Source: Baffinella frigidus (lineage: Eukaryota; Cryptophyceae; Cryptomonadales; Baffinellaceae). Taken from it: 13,830 nucleotides of DNA. The translations under genes and the position numbers were made by a program. The notes under the pieces were generated by a model. That model searched no databases. It saw only the letters and a list, made by a program, of their open reading frames with translations, and had not been told where the DNA came from. Shown piece by piece: positions 7,201 through 10,863 of the stretch; within the stretch, counting starts at the first letter, position 1; each line of letters opens with the position of its first letter. Location: the NCBI GenBank assembly GCA_026770585.1, contig MU646569.1, positions 228,614 through 242,443 of the forward strand, written 5' to 3'.

Positions 7201-9147
7201 CCTGTAGCCCGTACGGACTACTCACGCGGTCATAGCTACGGGGGAGGGCTAGGTGGTTTCTTGGAGCCATTTTCACCAATATCCTGCGGTTACTTTTCCG
7301 TCAAAGTCAATTATTTGTGGGCATTTCCGGCAACTTTTGCCGATTTCAAGGGAAAATAATAGATGGACGCAGGGCGTAAAATGACATGTAGCTCTCCCGC
7401 GTAGAGAGGGAATAATTTCATCTTGGCCTTTCCCGGCAACGAAAATTGCCACACATTCGCTGGAGGGCGGTGTTCCCATCTAGTGGCCACCAAAACCATG
7501 CACCAACGCCAAAAGTCAACGATTTAGTGCCAGCATCGTCAAATTTTGCCTTCATTCGTTTCGCGTGTTCGACAGATGTGAAAACCGCGCTACTACTAGT
7601 ATAATCCGCCTTTGCACTAATATTCAAACCTAGAAAAAAATTAAAACAAAACCGATTCCCCGGCCACTTAGCAGCCTGCGGGGGCTTCACGGATACAGTC
7701 TATCTAAACGATGTGTAGTAAAATCTTATCCATTGCCCTGGAACCTAACCGAAATTTCACCTTGAATTCAAGGCCAAAAGGTCTTCGCTCGCTGCTAAGT
7801 GACCATTCTCTCTCTGCATCCAGACTACAGACCACCTACCCTAACACAGGCTACCGTAACACATACTTACCCTCCACACATACTCCTTCGGCCGGCCCCC
7901 GATTTCCCCCTGCAAGCAAGTATGCCTGAAGGGTGGACACCATAACGCATACCTACCCTCCACACATACTCAATCAGTCCGGCCCCGACGGGTATGTGTT
8001 AGGGTAGGTCCACTGTACGAGCTTTTCAATTCCTCTTGCCCGAGACAAAAGTCGAGAGTGGAACGTCTCAAAGCAAAAGTGGAACCTCTTTTAACTTAAG
8101 ATGTAACAGTGGAGACCCCCGGAACCCGGGGGTCACGTGACTAAGTTTGTACCAGGCAAGGGCTAAAATCGAAATACGTGAAATTGAACGCGATCCACTC
8201 TAAAATGATAGTGAACCCCCCGTAGTCCACGGTGTGGTGGTCTGCTTCTCTCTCACACTCTCTCTCTTTCACTCTCTCTCGCTCTCTGTCTGTCTGTCTG
8301 TCTGTCTGTCTCGCTCTCTGCCCCCCACCCCCCCCTCTCCCTCAGCATTACCTGGCAGTTGCACGCCGCCGTGCAGTAGGCCCCCCCCGCGAAGCACTCG
8401 CAATACAGCTTGAGACACCTGGTGTGCGCGCGCTCTCTCTCTCTGGAACAGCCCCGCCGGCAGGCTCGTGAGCGCCCGCGTGACCGGTCACGCGGACGCC
8501 GAAGCCAACTGTCCGAGGTGACTGCCTTGCGTGTGCCGAGTTGGTGATACCACATTTGACCCCCCGCAGTTCTTCGGGCACGAGCGAAGCACTCGCAATA
8601 GAGCTTGAGGCACCTGGTGTGCGCGCGCTCTCTCTCCCTCTCTCGCGCGCTCTCTCACTACGTCTCGCGATGTCTCTCTCTCTCTCTCTCTCTCGCGCTC
8701 TCTCTCTCGCCGTCTCTCTCTCTCGCCGTCTCTCGCTCTCTCTGGCTCGCTCGCTCGCTCGCTCCCTGTCTCTCGCTGCATCACGAGTTCGTACCTGGCA
8801 GTTGCACGCCGCTGTGCAGTAGGCCCCCCCGGCGAAGCACTCGCAATAGAGCTTGAGACACCTGGTTTAGGGTTTAGTTTTAGGGGTTAGGGTTTAGGGT
8901 TTGGGGTTTAGGGTTTGGGGTTTAGGGTTTAGGGTTTATTAGGGTGTAGGGTTCAGGGTTCAGGGTTCAGGGTTCAGGGTTCAGGGTTCAGGGTTCAGGG
9001 TTCAGGGTTTGGGGTTCAGGGTTCAAGGTTGAGGGTTTAGGGCGTCGGGTTTGGGGTCTACTTGGAGTGCTTGCAGTTGCACGATTTGCGCTTGGAGGGT
9101 GTCGCGGGGGCGTCTCCGATCCACCCGCCCCCGAACCCTTGCAGATT
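1211..9147 (-). CDS. Tesmin/TSO1-like CXC (CPP/LIN54 family) protein, six-exon model
   Basis: The gene model joins 9147-9062, 8861-8795, 6701-6663, 4725-4627, 3298-3227 and 1288-1211 (441 bases, 147 codons). Every junction has GT and AG, and the phases agree. The product shows the family layout: basic lead-in KRKSCNC; CXC1 with nine Cys; the [12 protein letters not shown] stretch; linker [15 protein letters not shown]2 with nine Cys ([17 protein letters not shown] ... CYDC); and a tail [12 protein letters not shown]. In this family each CXC binds three zinc ions, and a Tyr in each (here LYCEC and KYCEC) contacts the DNA minor groove at CHR-type sites. Members act in the nucleus, for example LIN54 in DREAM/MuvB and TSO1 in plants. 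The N-terminus lies upstream of 9147 and is not identified; the C-terminus may end soon after 1211. Introns are 200 to 2093 bases and consist mainly of heptamers and palindromic elements. Family assignment is firm; whether the gene is expressed is inference. Confidence 0.8.
1289..1518. repeat. heptamer blocks plus CACACAGCGGG copy
   Basis: TTTAGGG-type repeats flank a segment (1322-1395) resembling 9889-9955: CACACAGCGG, a GAAGGG word, GAATAACCC and TAGGACCCTACGG occur in the same order. Another short copy of the first part lies at 9176-9198. On the gene's strand this is intron sequence. Confidence 0.7.
1519..1559 (-). pseudogene. truncated copy of CXC exon 6
   Basis: An intact CCAG acceptor is followed by codons for [14 protein letters not shown]. 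The last Cys is changed to Tyr, and the copy then breaks off into GGGTTGA-type repeats. It is a partial duplicate of 1211-1288, about 270 bases from it. Confidence 0.82.
1560..1730. repeat. TTTAGGG/TTTGGGG heptamer block
   Basis: About twenty heptamers, mostly GGGTTTA with GGGTTTG and a few other variants. GACCACACCGGGCGTA at 1674-1689 also occurs at 1443-1458. Confidence 0.9.
1736..1787 (-). pseudogene. degenerate copy of CXC exon 5
   Basis: Read on the minus strand the copy gives [12 protein letters not shown] and then loses bases in the YCEC region before SFQ and a CAG|GTTCGA donor. One Cys is Tyr, Ser is Leu, and the Tyr-Cys-Glu-Cys core is destroyed. The 5' acceptor portion is missing. 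Confidence 0.8.
1801..1976. mobile_element. MITE-like element A, copy 1
   Basis: A 15-bp perfect terminal inverted repeat (ACCTACCCTAACACA / its complement) bounds 176 bases with no ORF. A near-identical copy lies at 7834-8009. GTACACTCC occurs directly on both sides (1792-1800 and 1982-1990), a possible target duplication, although the right copy starts a few bases beyond the TIR. Confidence 0.8.
2089..2141 (-). pseudogene. degenerate copy of CXC exon 5
   Basis: The minus strand retains CLEKYCECF, but the 5' half is frameshifted and carries a TAA. There is no donor after the Phe codon. It is followed within 60 bases by another copy. Confidence 0.75.
2195..2257 (-). pseudogene. near-complete copy of CXC exon 5
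   Basis: The minus strand reads [21 protein letters not shown] with all five Cys of the half-domain. The final Gln and the CAG|GT donor are replaced by GGTGCGG, which shifts the phase. The upstream boundary is CAAG followed by GG rather than the CAGACG of the best copy. It could be a weakly spliceable alternative exon but is probably a relic. Confidence 0.7.
2265..2386. repeat. CCCTACA/CCGTACA heptamer array
   Basis: C-rich heptamers in which CCCTAAA has become CCCTACA and CCGTACA, repeated with a seven-base period. ORFs across it in several frames are repeat translations. Confidence 0.85.
2395..2431 (+). pseudogene. inverted broken copy of CXC exon 4 (RNP linker)
   Basis: On the plus strand an intact GCAG acceptor precedes SAVDATLER; the conserved RNPMAFRPK has become RTPMVKAK by base changes and a shift. 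All the main exons of this gene are on the minus strand, so this copy was inverted. Confidence 0.75.
2563..2592 (-). pseudogene. 3' fragment of CXC exon 5
   Basis: The minus strand reads [10 protein letters not shown] followed by a CAG|GTCCTA donor and heptamer DNA. The 5' half of the exon is absent. Two decayed 17-base copies of a GAAGCACTTTGGTGC word lie just to the left (2458-2490). Confidence 0.78.
2651..2886. repeat. inverted-repeat element, about 70-bp imperfect arms
   Basis: Arms starting TGTACTTTT (2651) and ending AAAGTACA (2886) match inward through GCGCGGATTTT, GGTCGGG and GTCGGGAAA. The centre is AT-rich with no ORF. Its right end abuts or overlaps by two bases the element at 2885-3020. 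Confidence 0.82.
2885..3020 (-). mobile_element. MITE-like element B, copy 1
   Basis: It is bounded by CATTAGCAGC and GCTGCTAAGTG, a short terminal inverted repeat. It contains a perfect 24-bp palindrome at 2907-2930 (TTTCACCTTGAA and its mirror). Its reverse complement matches 7665-7801 over the full length. No ORF is present. Confidence 0.8.
3021..3154. other. no gene seen
   Basis: GT-rich patch, then unique sequence. The minus-strand ORF covering 2920-3156 spans the MITE and shows no family motif. Confidence 0.4.
3155..3226. repeat. minisatellite of the exon 5 donor region
   Basis: Three units of about 25 bases with core GTGTGGAGGGGGGTGGTACC. On the gene's strand each unit begins with GGTACCACCCC, the exon 5 donor, so the donor with the intron start has been tandemly duplicated. 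Confidence 0.75.
3227..3298 (-). CDS. CXC gene exon 5: first half of CXC2
   Basis: 24 codons follow a GAAACAG acceptor: [10 protein letters not shown], then [14 protein letters not shown], ending CAG|GTACCA. This is the canonical CxCxxxxCxxxYCxC half of a CPP-family second CXC repeat, and phase 0 at both ends fits exons 4 and 6. It is the only copy of this exon here with both splice sites and every residue. Confidence 0.85.
3385..3475. repeat. solo half of a GGCCTACGG-family palindromic element
   Basis: It matches the reverse complement of the right half of the element at 5088-5262 (CGGGTAG, AAGCCTACGGTATTCAC, GGCCGCAGGGGCCTAGG, GAAACATTAGGTCC). The other arm is missing. Confidence 0.75.
3466..3932. 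repeat. nested inverted repeats, 467-bp unit
   Basis: The outer 14-bp arms are CCTACGAGGCCTGT (3466-3479) and its complement at 3919-3932. Just inside, AACACTCTTTACTACACAA pairs with 3870-3888, and 3660-3692 pairs with 3870-3902 (33 bases, one mismatch). So one right arm has two possible left partners. The overlapping short ORFs (3590-3950) show no known motif. Confidence 0.75.
3927..4099. repeat. inverted-repeat element, about 45-bp arms
   Basis: 3927-3971 pairs with 4056-4099, including GCCTTATCC, ACATGTTTAATTTAAA and GAAAATGG, with three or so mismatches or gaps. It overlaps the end of the 3466-3932 unit. The loop contains a smaller TTAATTAGG / CTAATTAGG pair. Confidence 0.85.
4097..4119. 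repeat. perfect 9-bp hairpin
   Basis: ACGTCGCGC, five-base loop ACGAT, then GCGCGACGT. It lies between the inverted-repeat element and the exon 5 fragment. No T-run follows, so it is not a bacterial-type terminator. Confidence 0.85.
4123..4144 (-). pseudogene. 5' fragment of CXC exon 5
   Basis: The minus strand reads TRRHTKG after a damaged acceptor (CTG in place of CAG). It breaks off before the first Cys at the palindrome 4097-4119. Confidence 0.65.
4160..4223. repeat. perfect TTTAGGG array
   Basis: About eight uninterrupted GGGTTTA units (4169-4222), the cleanest telomere-type tract in the window. It is flanked on both sides by 5' fragments of CXC exon 5. Confidence 0.95.
4224..4248 (-). 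pseudogene. 5' fragment of CXC exon 5 with intact acceptor
   Basis: After AAGCAG the minus strand reads NGRHTNGC and then passes straight into CCTAAACCC repeats. The exon appears cut at its first Cys and capped by heptamer DNA. Confidence 0.72.
4249..4350. repeat. TTTAGGG/TTTGGGG/TTCAGGG block
   Basis: Mixed heptamers lie downstream (minus strand) of the 4357 donor. Any plus-strand ORF here reads GFRVWGLGF-type repeat peptides. Confidence 0.9.
4357..4449 (-). pseudogene. copy of CXC exon 4 lacking its acceptor
   Basis: The minus strand reads [31 protein letters not shown] and the CAG|GTGCGA donor, open throughout. The first codons and the AG acceptor are replaced by an AT-rich insert. It is the direct-repeat partner of 4627-4725; only that copy can be spliced from the upstream side. 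Confidence 0.78.
4450..4616. repeat. AT-rich insert with tandem units
   Basis: Two units of about 65 bases share TATTACTRGTAAAGACCG and GTAGTAAATTTCATTA. The ends carry AAAATTACTACAC and GTGTAGTAAATTT, which are roughly complementary. The same AAAATTACTACACAATT word sits in the 6506-6643 element. It probably separated the two exon 4 copies. Confidence 0.7.
4627..4725 (-). CDS. CXC gene exon 4: RNPxAFxPKI linker
   Basis: 33 codons follow a GAACAG acceptor: [18 protein letters not shown], then [15 protein letters not shown], ending CAG|GTGCGA. The RNP-AF-PKI block is the hallmark spacer between the two CXC repeats of CPP proteins. Phase 0 at both ends fits exons 3 and 5. The intron upstream starts in heptamer-like GGTTTCGGG DNA. 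Confidence 0.85.
4726..4920. repeat. degenerate GGTTTCGGG/GGTTTAGG repeats
   Basis: Two related blocks (4731-4760 and 4780-4812) share TTAGGTTTCTGG and TGTACCGTGC words; a third lies at 4951-5035. They contain a GCGGCGGAGATAGGGCGATGCG segment that recurs in variant form at 5279-5302 and 5497-5518. Confidence 0.6.
4921..4949 (-). pseudogene. 5' fragment of CXC exon 4
   Basis: The minus strand reads VDTTLER followed by TGA; the RNP block is lost. It is flanked by the same heptamer-derived sequence as exon 4. Confidence 0.7.
5088..5262. repeat. palindromic element (GGCCTACGG family)
   Basis: Outer arms (CTGAAAACCGGGTAGTTCGG and its counterpart ending at 5246, extended by a weaker CATA/GGTAAC match to 5262) flank internal GGCCTACGG and CCTAGG words. 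The arms have diverged more than in the 816-983 copy. AACGTGT occurs at both outer edges, a possible 7-bp target duplication. Confidence 0.8.
5263..5630. other. no gene seen; GCGGCG...GGGCGGTGCG motifs
   Basis: The stretch holds variants of a GCGGCG-TTAGGGCGGTGCG motif (5279, 5497) and a 12-bp inverted pair GGCGATGCGCCC (5575-5586) / GGGCGCATCGCC (5618-5629). I recognise no coding frame. Confidence 0.4.
5631..5700. repeat. CCCTAAA/CCCTGAA block
   Basis: From here the heptamers are in the C-rich orientation (CCTGAAC, CCCTAAA), opposite to the blocks to the left. Confidence 0.85.
5745..5858. repeat. AACGCTC heptamer array
   Basis: About sixteen seven-base units of AACGCTC, with ACACGCT and AACGTTC variants, start from CTAAACG and end in CTAAACCCC. 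The period equals that of the telomere heptamer, but the GGG core has become GCG. Confidence 0.9.
5942..6069. repeat. CCCTAAA blocks with two perfect 20-bp palindromes
   Basis: CCCTAAA repeats end twice in CCCTAAG followed by the palindrome AGCACTAGAGCTCTAGTGCT (5966-5985 and 6071-6090). The sequence between them, GTTTAAGGATTAACC plus TTTACCAACGACA, recurs at about 6807-6832. Confidence 0.9.
6152..6190 (-). pseudogene. degenerate copy of CXC exon 3
   Basis: The minus strand reads [12 protein letters not shown] followed by AAG|GTCTGT. The first residues no longer give the conserved Cys, and the acceptor phase is lost. Confidence 0.75.
6265..6403. repeat. tandem copies of the exon 3 donor plus heptamers
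   Basis: Four to five repeats of AACCCACAGACTT joined to CCCTAGACCCTAAACCCTG lie here. On the gene's strand each reads AAGTCTGTGGGTT, the last codon and donor of exon 3, followed by heptamer DNA, so the exon-intron border itself has been multiplied. Confidence 0.75.
6404..6421 (-). pseudogene. 3' fragment of CXC exon 3
   Basis: The minus strand reads YEAQYK then GTTTGTGGG, matching the end of exon 3 (YEAQRK|GTCTGTGGG). Confidence 0.65.
6422..6505. repeat. CCCTGAA heptamers
   Basis: CCCTGAA and CCCTCAA units in the C-rich orientation, ending at the inverted-repeat element. Confidence 0.85.
6506..6643. repeat. inverted-repeat element, 52-bp arms
   Basis: 6506-6558 pairs with 6592-6643 with only a few mismatches (TATCC...GGAAACCTA, TAGTTTGATGGCAAGG). 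The AT-rich loop carries TTAGTAATATTAAAG. The TATCC-type terminus resembles that of the 3927-4099 element. Confidence 0.9.
6663..6701 (-). CDS. CXC gene exon 3: end of CXC1 and start of the linker
   Basis: 13 codons follow a GACAG acceptor: [13 protein letters not shown], ending AAG|GTCTGT. The Cys is the ninth zinc ligand of CXC1, since exon 2 ends CNCQ and this begins ACQNN, matching the family pattern CxCxxCxNN. Phase 0 at both ends. Confidence 0.83.
6715..6800. repeat. GTTTATG heptamer array
   Basis: Five to six GGTTTAT units, then TTTAGGATTTCGGG variants. It lies just upstream of the exon 3 acceptor on the minus strand. Confidence 0.9.
6891..7049. repeat. palindromic element (GGCCTACGG family)
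   Basis: The outer arms AAACCCACGGAAAGTTCGG and its complement (ending 7049) are perfect over about 28 bases. Inside, GGCCTACGG, CCGTAGGCC and CCTAGGAC words form further palindromes. The segment CTACGGTAGGAGGTCCTAGG is also in the 816-983 element, but the outer arms differ. Confidence 0.88.
7085..7099 (+). pseudogene. inverted 3' fragment of CXC exon 3
   Basis: The plus strand has CAGGCCCAGCGCATG followed by GTCTGTGGGG, the same end and donor as exon 3 in the opposite orientation, then TTTCGG/TTCAGGG heptamers. Confidence 0.55.
7104..7178. repeat. TTTAGGG/TTAAGGG block
   Basis: Degenerate G-rich heptamers (GGTTCAGGG, GGTTAAGGG, GGTTTAGG). Confidence 0.8.
7179..7664. other. no recognised gene; AT-richer unique sequence
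   Basis: Three overlapping minus-strand ORFs of 62-90 codons cover 7273-7690; none shows a motif I recognise. A TAGATGGACGC word at 7360-7370 also appears, in either orientation, at 2726, 10421 and 12898. On the CXC gene's strand this is intron 2. Confidence 0.4.
7665..7801 (+). mobile_element. MITE-like element B, copy 2
   Basis: CACTTAGCAGC at the left and GCTGCTAAGTG at the right form an 11-bp terminal inverted repeat. The body matches the reverse complement of 2885-3020 with scattered differences; the 24-bp palindrome of copy 1 is damaged here. Confidence 0.82.
7834..8009. mobile_element. MITE-like element A, copy 2
   Basis: It is identical to 1801-1976 except for about two bases in 176 and has the same 15-bp TIRs. 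The match extends slightly into the flanks (7832-8018 versus 1799-1985). Confidence 0.85.
8019..8235. other. no gene seen; hairpin and CACGTG palindrome
   Basis: A perfect 9-bp stem with a 3-base loop (8114-8134, GACCCCCGG/CCGGGGGTC) runs into the palindrome GTCACGTGAC (8132-8141), a G-box-like core. There is no neighbouring start codon, so a regulatory role is speculative. Confidence 0.45.
8236..8340. repeat. (CT)n / (TGTC)n microsatellite
   Basis: TCTC and CTGT repeats (seven TGTC units around 8286-8311) end in a C-rich run. ORFs in both strands here are SLSLSL or RERERE peptides. Confidence 0.95.
8352..8418 (-). CDS. second intact copy of CXC exon 2
   Basis: A CACACCAG acceptor, then [15 protein letters not shown] and TAACNCQ, and a CAG|GTAATG donor: the same 67 bases and phase as 8795-8861. 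The protein sequence is identical and only synonymous bases differ. It can splice from exon 1 and into exon 3 equally well. Using both copies together would shift the frame (67 is not a multiple of 3), so the two can only be used one at a time. Confidence 0.7.
8586..8613 (-). pseudogene. 5' fragment of CXC exon 2
   Basis: After the same CACACCAG acceptor the minus strand reads [10 protein letters not shown] and then departs into unrelated sequence (RARRTAGG). It lacks the second half of the zinc ligands. Confidence 0.75.
8621..8780. repeat. CT-rich microsatellite
   Basis: TCTC dinucleotides interrupted by GCGC and GCTCGCTC units. It lies between two copies of exon 2, purine-rich on the gene's strand. 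Confidence 0.93.
8795..8861 (-). CDS. CXC gene exon 2: body of CXC1
   Basis: The exon starts with G completing an AA|G Lys codon after a CTAAACCAG acceptor, then 22 codons [22 protein letters not shown], ending CAG|GTACGA. It supplies Cys 3 to 8 of CXC1 and the DNA-contacting Tyr position known for LIN54. The phase matches exon 1 exactly, which strongly supports splicing. Confidence 0.87.
8862..9061 (-). repeat. 200-bp intron made of telomere-type heptamers
   Basis: The intron runs GTAGAC ... ACCAG on the minus strand. Nearly all of it is CCCTAAA/CCCTGAA/CCCCAAA (plus-strand GGGTTTA, nine consecutive GGGTTCA at about 8945-9008). The exon codon split across it (AA|G) is restored exactly. Confidence 0.88.
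9062..9147 (-). CDS. CXC gene exon 1 (first recognised): lead-in and first two Cys of CXC1
   Basis: After a TGTGCAG acceptor the frame reads [18 protein letters not shown], then [10 protein letters not shown] with a final split Lys codon [19 protein letters not shown] joined to exon 2 gives the family pattern [16 protein letters not shown]. No start codon is here, so upstream exons are expected; the sequence above the acceptor is again heptamer DNA. Confidence 0.83.
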
Positions 9148-9344
9148 CTGCACATTTGGGGTTTAGGGTTTAGGCCACACAGCGGGCTACGATGGGATTT
9201 AATTTCGGACCAAGACAGAATCTGTCCCGCTATCTTAGGCTCCCCACGCGGAAGGTAGGGGTGTATATAGTATTTTAGGCATCAAATGATGCTATCTTAC
9301 GCCTTTTCATCAGGACAGATTCTGGTATGGTGCGAGATGAGATT
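9148..9344. other. no gene seen; intron-like with inverted ACAGAATCTGTCC words
   Basis: Heptamers (9156-9173) are followed by a CACACAGCGGGCTACGATGG copy (9176-9195, see 1322) and an inverted pair ACAGAATCTGTCC (9215) / GGACAGATTCTGG (9312). GCTATCTTA occurs twice (9229, 9290). Confidence 0.5.
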
Positions 9345-9371
9345 TCGGGCGCCCGCGAAGCCTGGCAGATT
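9345..9371 (-). pseudogene. 5' fragment of CXC exon 1
   Basis: After ATCTGCAG the minus strand reads NLPGFAGAR, matching NLQGFGGGW at the start of 9147-9062. Heptamers TTTGGGG lie upstream in both. The CXC portion is absent. Confidence 0.65.
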
Positions 9372-9461
9372 CTGCAGATTTGGGGTTTGGGGTTTGGGGT
9401 CTGCGAGCGCCGGCCCCGGTTCGACAAGTTGCCGGTTTCGGTTAAGTTGATTCACATACAC

Positions 9462-9490
9462 GTCTCGCCAGGAGGGGCAGCAGGGCCGTA
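9462..9490 (-). pseudogene. relic of acyl-CoA synthetase exon 1
   Basis: 29 bases after a GCTGTGCAG acceptor are the same as 13275-13303 (YGPAAPPGE), then similarity ends. This is where the inverted duplication stops. Confidence 0.82.
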
Positions 9491-9504
9491 CTGCACAGCA
9501 CACC

Positions 9505-9634
9505 CCACCCTGGAGGCAACCCGGGGGCAAATCTTAAGTCAATCTCCCACAGATGCGCCCGGATTCCGGGCGCATTTGTATGGGAGTTGACTTAAGAAAC
9601 CATCCGATTTGCCCGATGGTTGCCTCCAGGGTGG
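9505..9634. mobile_element. palindromic element C, copy 1
   Basis: Ends CCACCCTGGAGGCAACC and the exact complement, with further arms CTTAAGTCAA / TTGACTTAAG and GATGCGCCCGG / CCGGGCGCAT. The other arm of the large duplication (near 13258-13264) lacks it, so it is an insertion. Confidence 0.9.
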
Positions 9635-9686
9635 CGGGCGGTCGTCAGTCCCACCCCTCACCACGGGTCCGCCACAGCAAGGCGAC

Positions 9687-9885
9687 GGGTCGCCCTTTGC
9701 CGGTTTGATGAGTCATGGAATCAAACCGGCTTGATGAGTCATGGAATCAAACCGGCTTGATGAGTCATGGAATCAAACCGGCAAAGGCCCTTCCTTAAGC
9801 GTCTGCCGACGGCAGACGGCTCGGCAGACGCTTAAGGAAGGGCCCCTCACATTCCATGACTCATCAAACCGGCAAAGGGCGACCC
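9687..9885. mobile_element. palindromic element D with three 26-bp units
   Basis: GGGTCGCCCTTTGCCGGTTT at the left pairs with the right end. Within the left arm CGGNTTGATGAGTCATGGAATCAAAC is repeated three times, each itself a stem (CCGGTTTGAT / ATCAAACCGG). The centre is another palindrome (CCTTCCTTAAGCGTCTGCCG and complement around GGCAGACGG). A solo end is found at 13138-13174. Confidence 0.9.
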
Positions 9886-9886
9886 A

Positions 9887-10050
9887 CCCACACAGCGGAC
9901 TTCGAAGGGGTTTTGAATAACCCTTAAGCGACAAGACCTAGGACCCTACGGTAGGCAATCCGTAGGGACATAGGGATGGTTCCTACTGATAAGGAAGCGG
10001 AAAAGTGGCCCGATCTGGGCCGAAAATCCCTTTGAAACCCGCTGTGTGGG
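9887..10050. repeat. TIR element with CCCACACAGCGG ends
   Basis: CCCACACAGCGG (9887-9898) continues as a 28-bp imperfect match to the complement ending at 10050. The left part resembles 1322-1395. It contains GGTTCCTACTGATA (9979-9991), whose complement lies at 10186-10198 in the next insert. Confidence 0.75.
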
Positions 10051-10097
10051 CAGGCAAAGGTCTCACGCTCCGCAAAACGGCGCCCGCATCAGACGGG

Positions 10098-10265
10098 CGC
10101 CAGCCGATCTTTTCTACGGAAAGGCTTTGATTTCTCCCAACATAGCTCTTTTTGGTTTTGATTTCTCCCAACATAGCCCTTTCCGTATCAGTAGGAACCC
10201 CCCACATGTCCCTACGACGGGTTTGTCGTTGGGCTATGTTGGGAGAAATCAAAACCTAAAGGACC
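10098..10265. repeat. insert with ATTTCTCCCAACATAGC repeats
   Basis: GATTTCTCCCAACATAGC occurs twice directly (10130, 10159) and once inverted (about 10233-10250). It splits sequence that is continuous in the right arm (between GACGGGCG and CCGCGGCTGG). Confidence 0.72.
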
Positions 10266-10440
10266 TAAAGCCGCGGCTGGCTCGACGCCTCTCTGCATCG
10301 AAGCGGGCGGTGCCACACCTCAACGGACAGCGGCATGGTCGAGGAGGTTAAGAGGATTTCAGTCGCAGGAAAAGCGACGTTCGGAGCTGGCCCAATTTAG
10401 TTGCGTCTCTTGAAAAAAGCGCGTCCATCTAAACGATTTT
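10266..10440 (+). pseudogene. decayed copy of the LARRLSASKRAV fragment
   Basis: The plus strand reads PRLARRLSASKRAV and then a one-base insertion (GTGCCACACC for GTGCACACC) shifts the frame. Downstream DNA still matches the right-arm copy, less an internal stretch that encodes ENKQLKK there. Confidence 0.7.
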
Positions 10441-10700
10441 CGGTACAAATCGAAGAAGTTTCAAGCCCTAAATGTACAGAATGACGTGAGAATGACTTTG
10501 CCTCTGGGATAAATAAACCCGATGCGTCCCTGGGAAAATCGGGTCCGCATACATAAGTTGACTTCCTGAAAAGCCAACAAAGTGAAATTCGTTAACTTAA
10601 ACCAAGAAATCAACTTGTGGTCGGCCAACTTTTTTGAAATAGTATCAAATATGGAATTCATAAGATAGTATCAAATTCATAACTCGAGAGAGAGAACACA
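10441..10700. promoter_or_regulatory. decayed copy of the region upstream of the Ala-rich gene
   Basis: It aligns with the reverse complement of 12665-12895 (TACAAATCGA, AGAATGAC, AAGTTGA, CGGCCAACTTTT, two TAGTATYAAAT words, ACTCGAGAGAGAG) with many substitutions and some length differences. No coding sequence is recognised. The label as upstream region rests on the position in the right arm. Confidence 0.5.
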
Positions 10701-10838
10701 CCACCCTGGAGGCAACAGTAGGGTATTTTGAACCTCCCAAAAGTCAACTCCCCTTGAGATGCGGCCAGATCCGGCCGCATCTCAAGGTCAGTTGACTTTT
10801 GGGAGGTTCAAAATACCCTAATGTTGCCTCCAGGGTGG
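10701..10838. mobile_element. palindromic element C, copy 2
   Basis: 138 bases, almost entirely two complementary arms around a 4-base centre (GATGCGGCC-AGAT-CCGGCCGCATC). The ends CCACCCTGGAGGCAAC are the same as in 9505-9634; the interior differs apart from CAACT and AAAGTC words. The right arm of the duplication lacks it. Confidence 0.92.
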
Positions 10839-10863
10839 GAGGGGGTTCGGAACGCGGTTCAGC

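Noticed and set aside
7273-7690. Minus-strand ORFs up to 90 codons
   Set aside because: No recognisable motif, three overlapping frames of similar length, and the stretch lies within an intron of the CXC model and runs into a MITE.
8232-8856. ORFs rich in Ser-Leu or Arg-Glu
   Set aside because: Translations of CT microsatellites; the real signal inside them is the CLKLYCECF exon copies in one minus frame.
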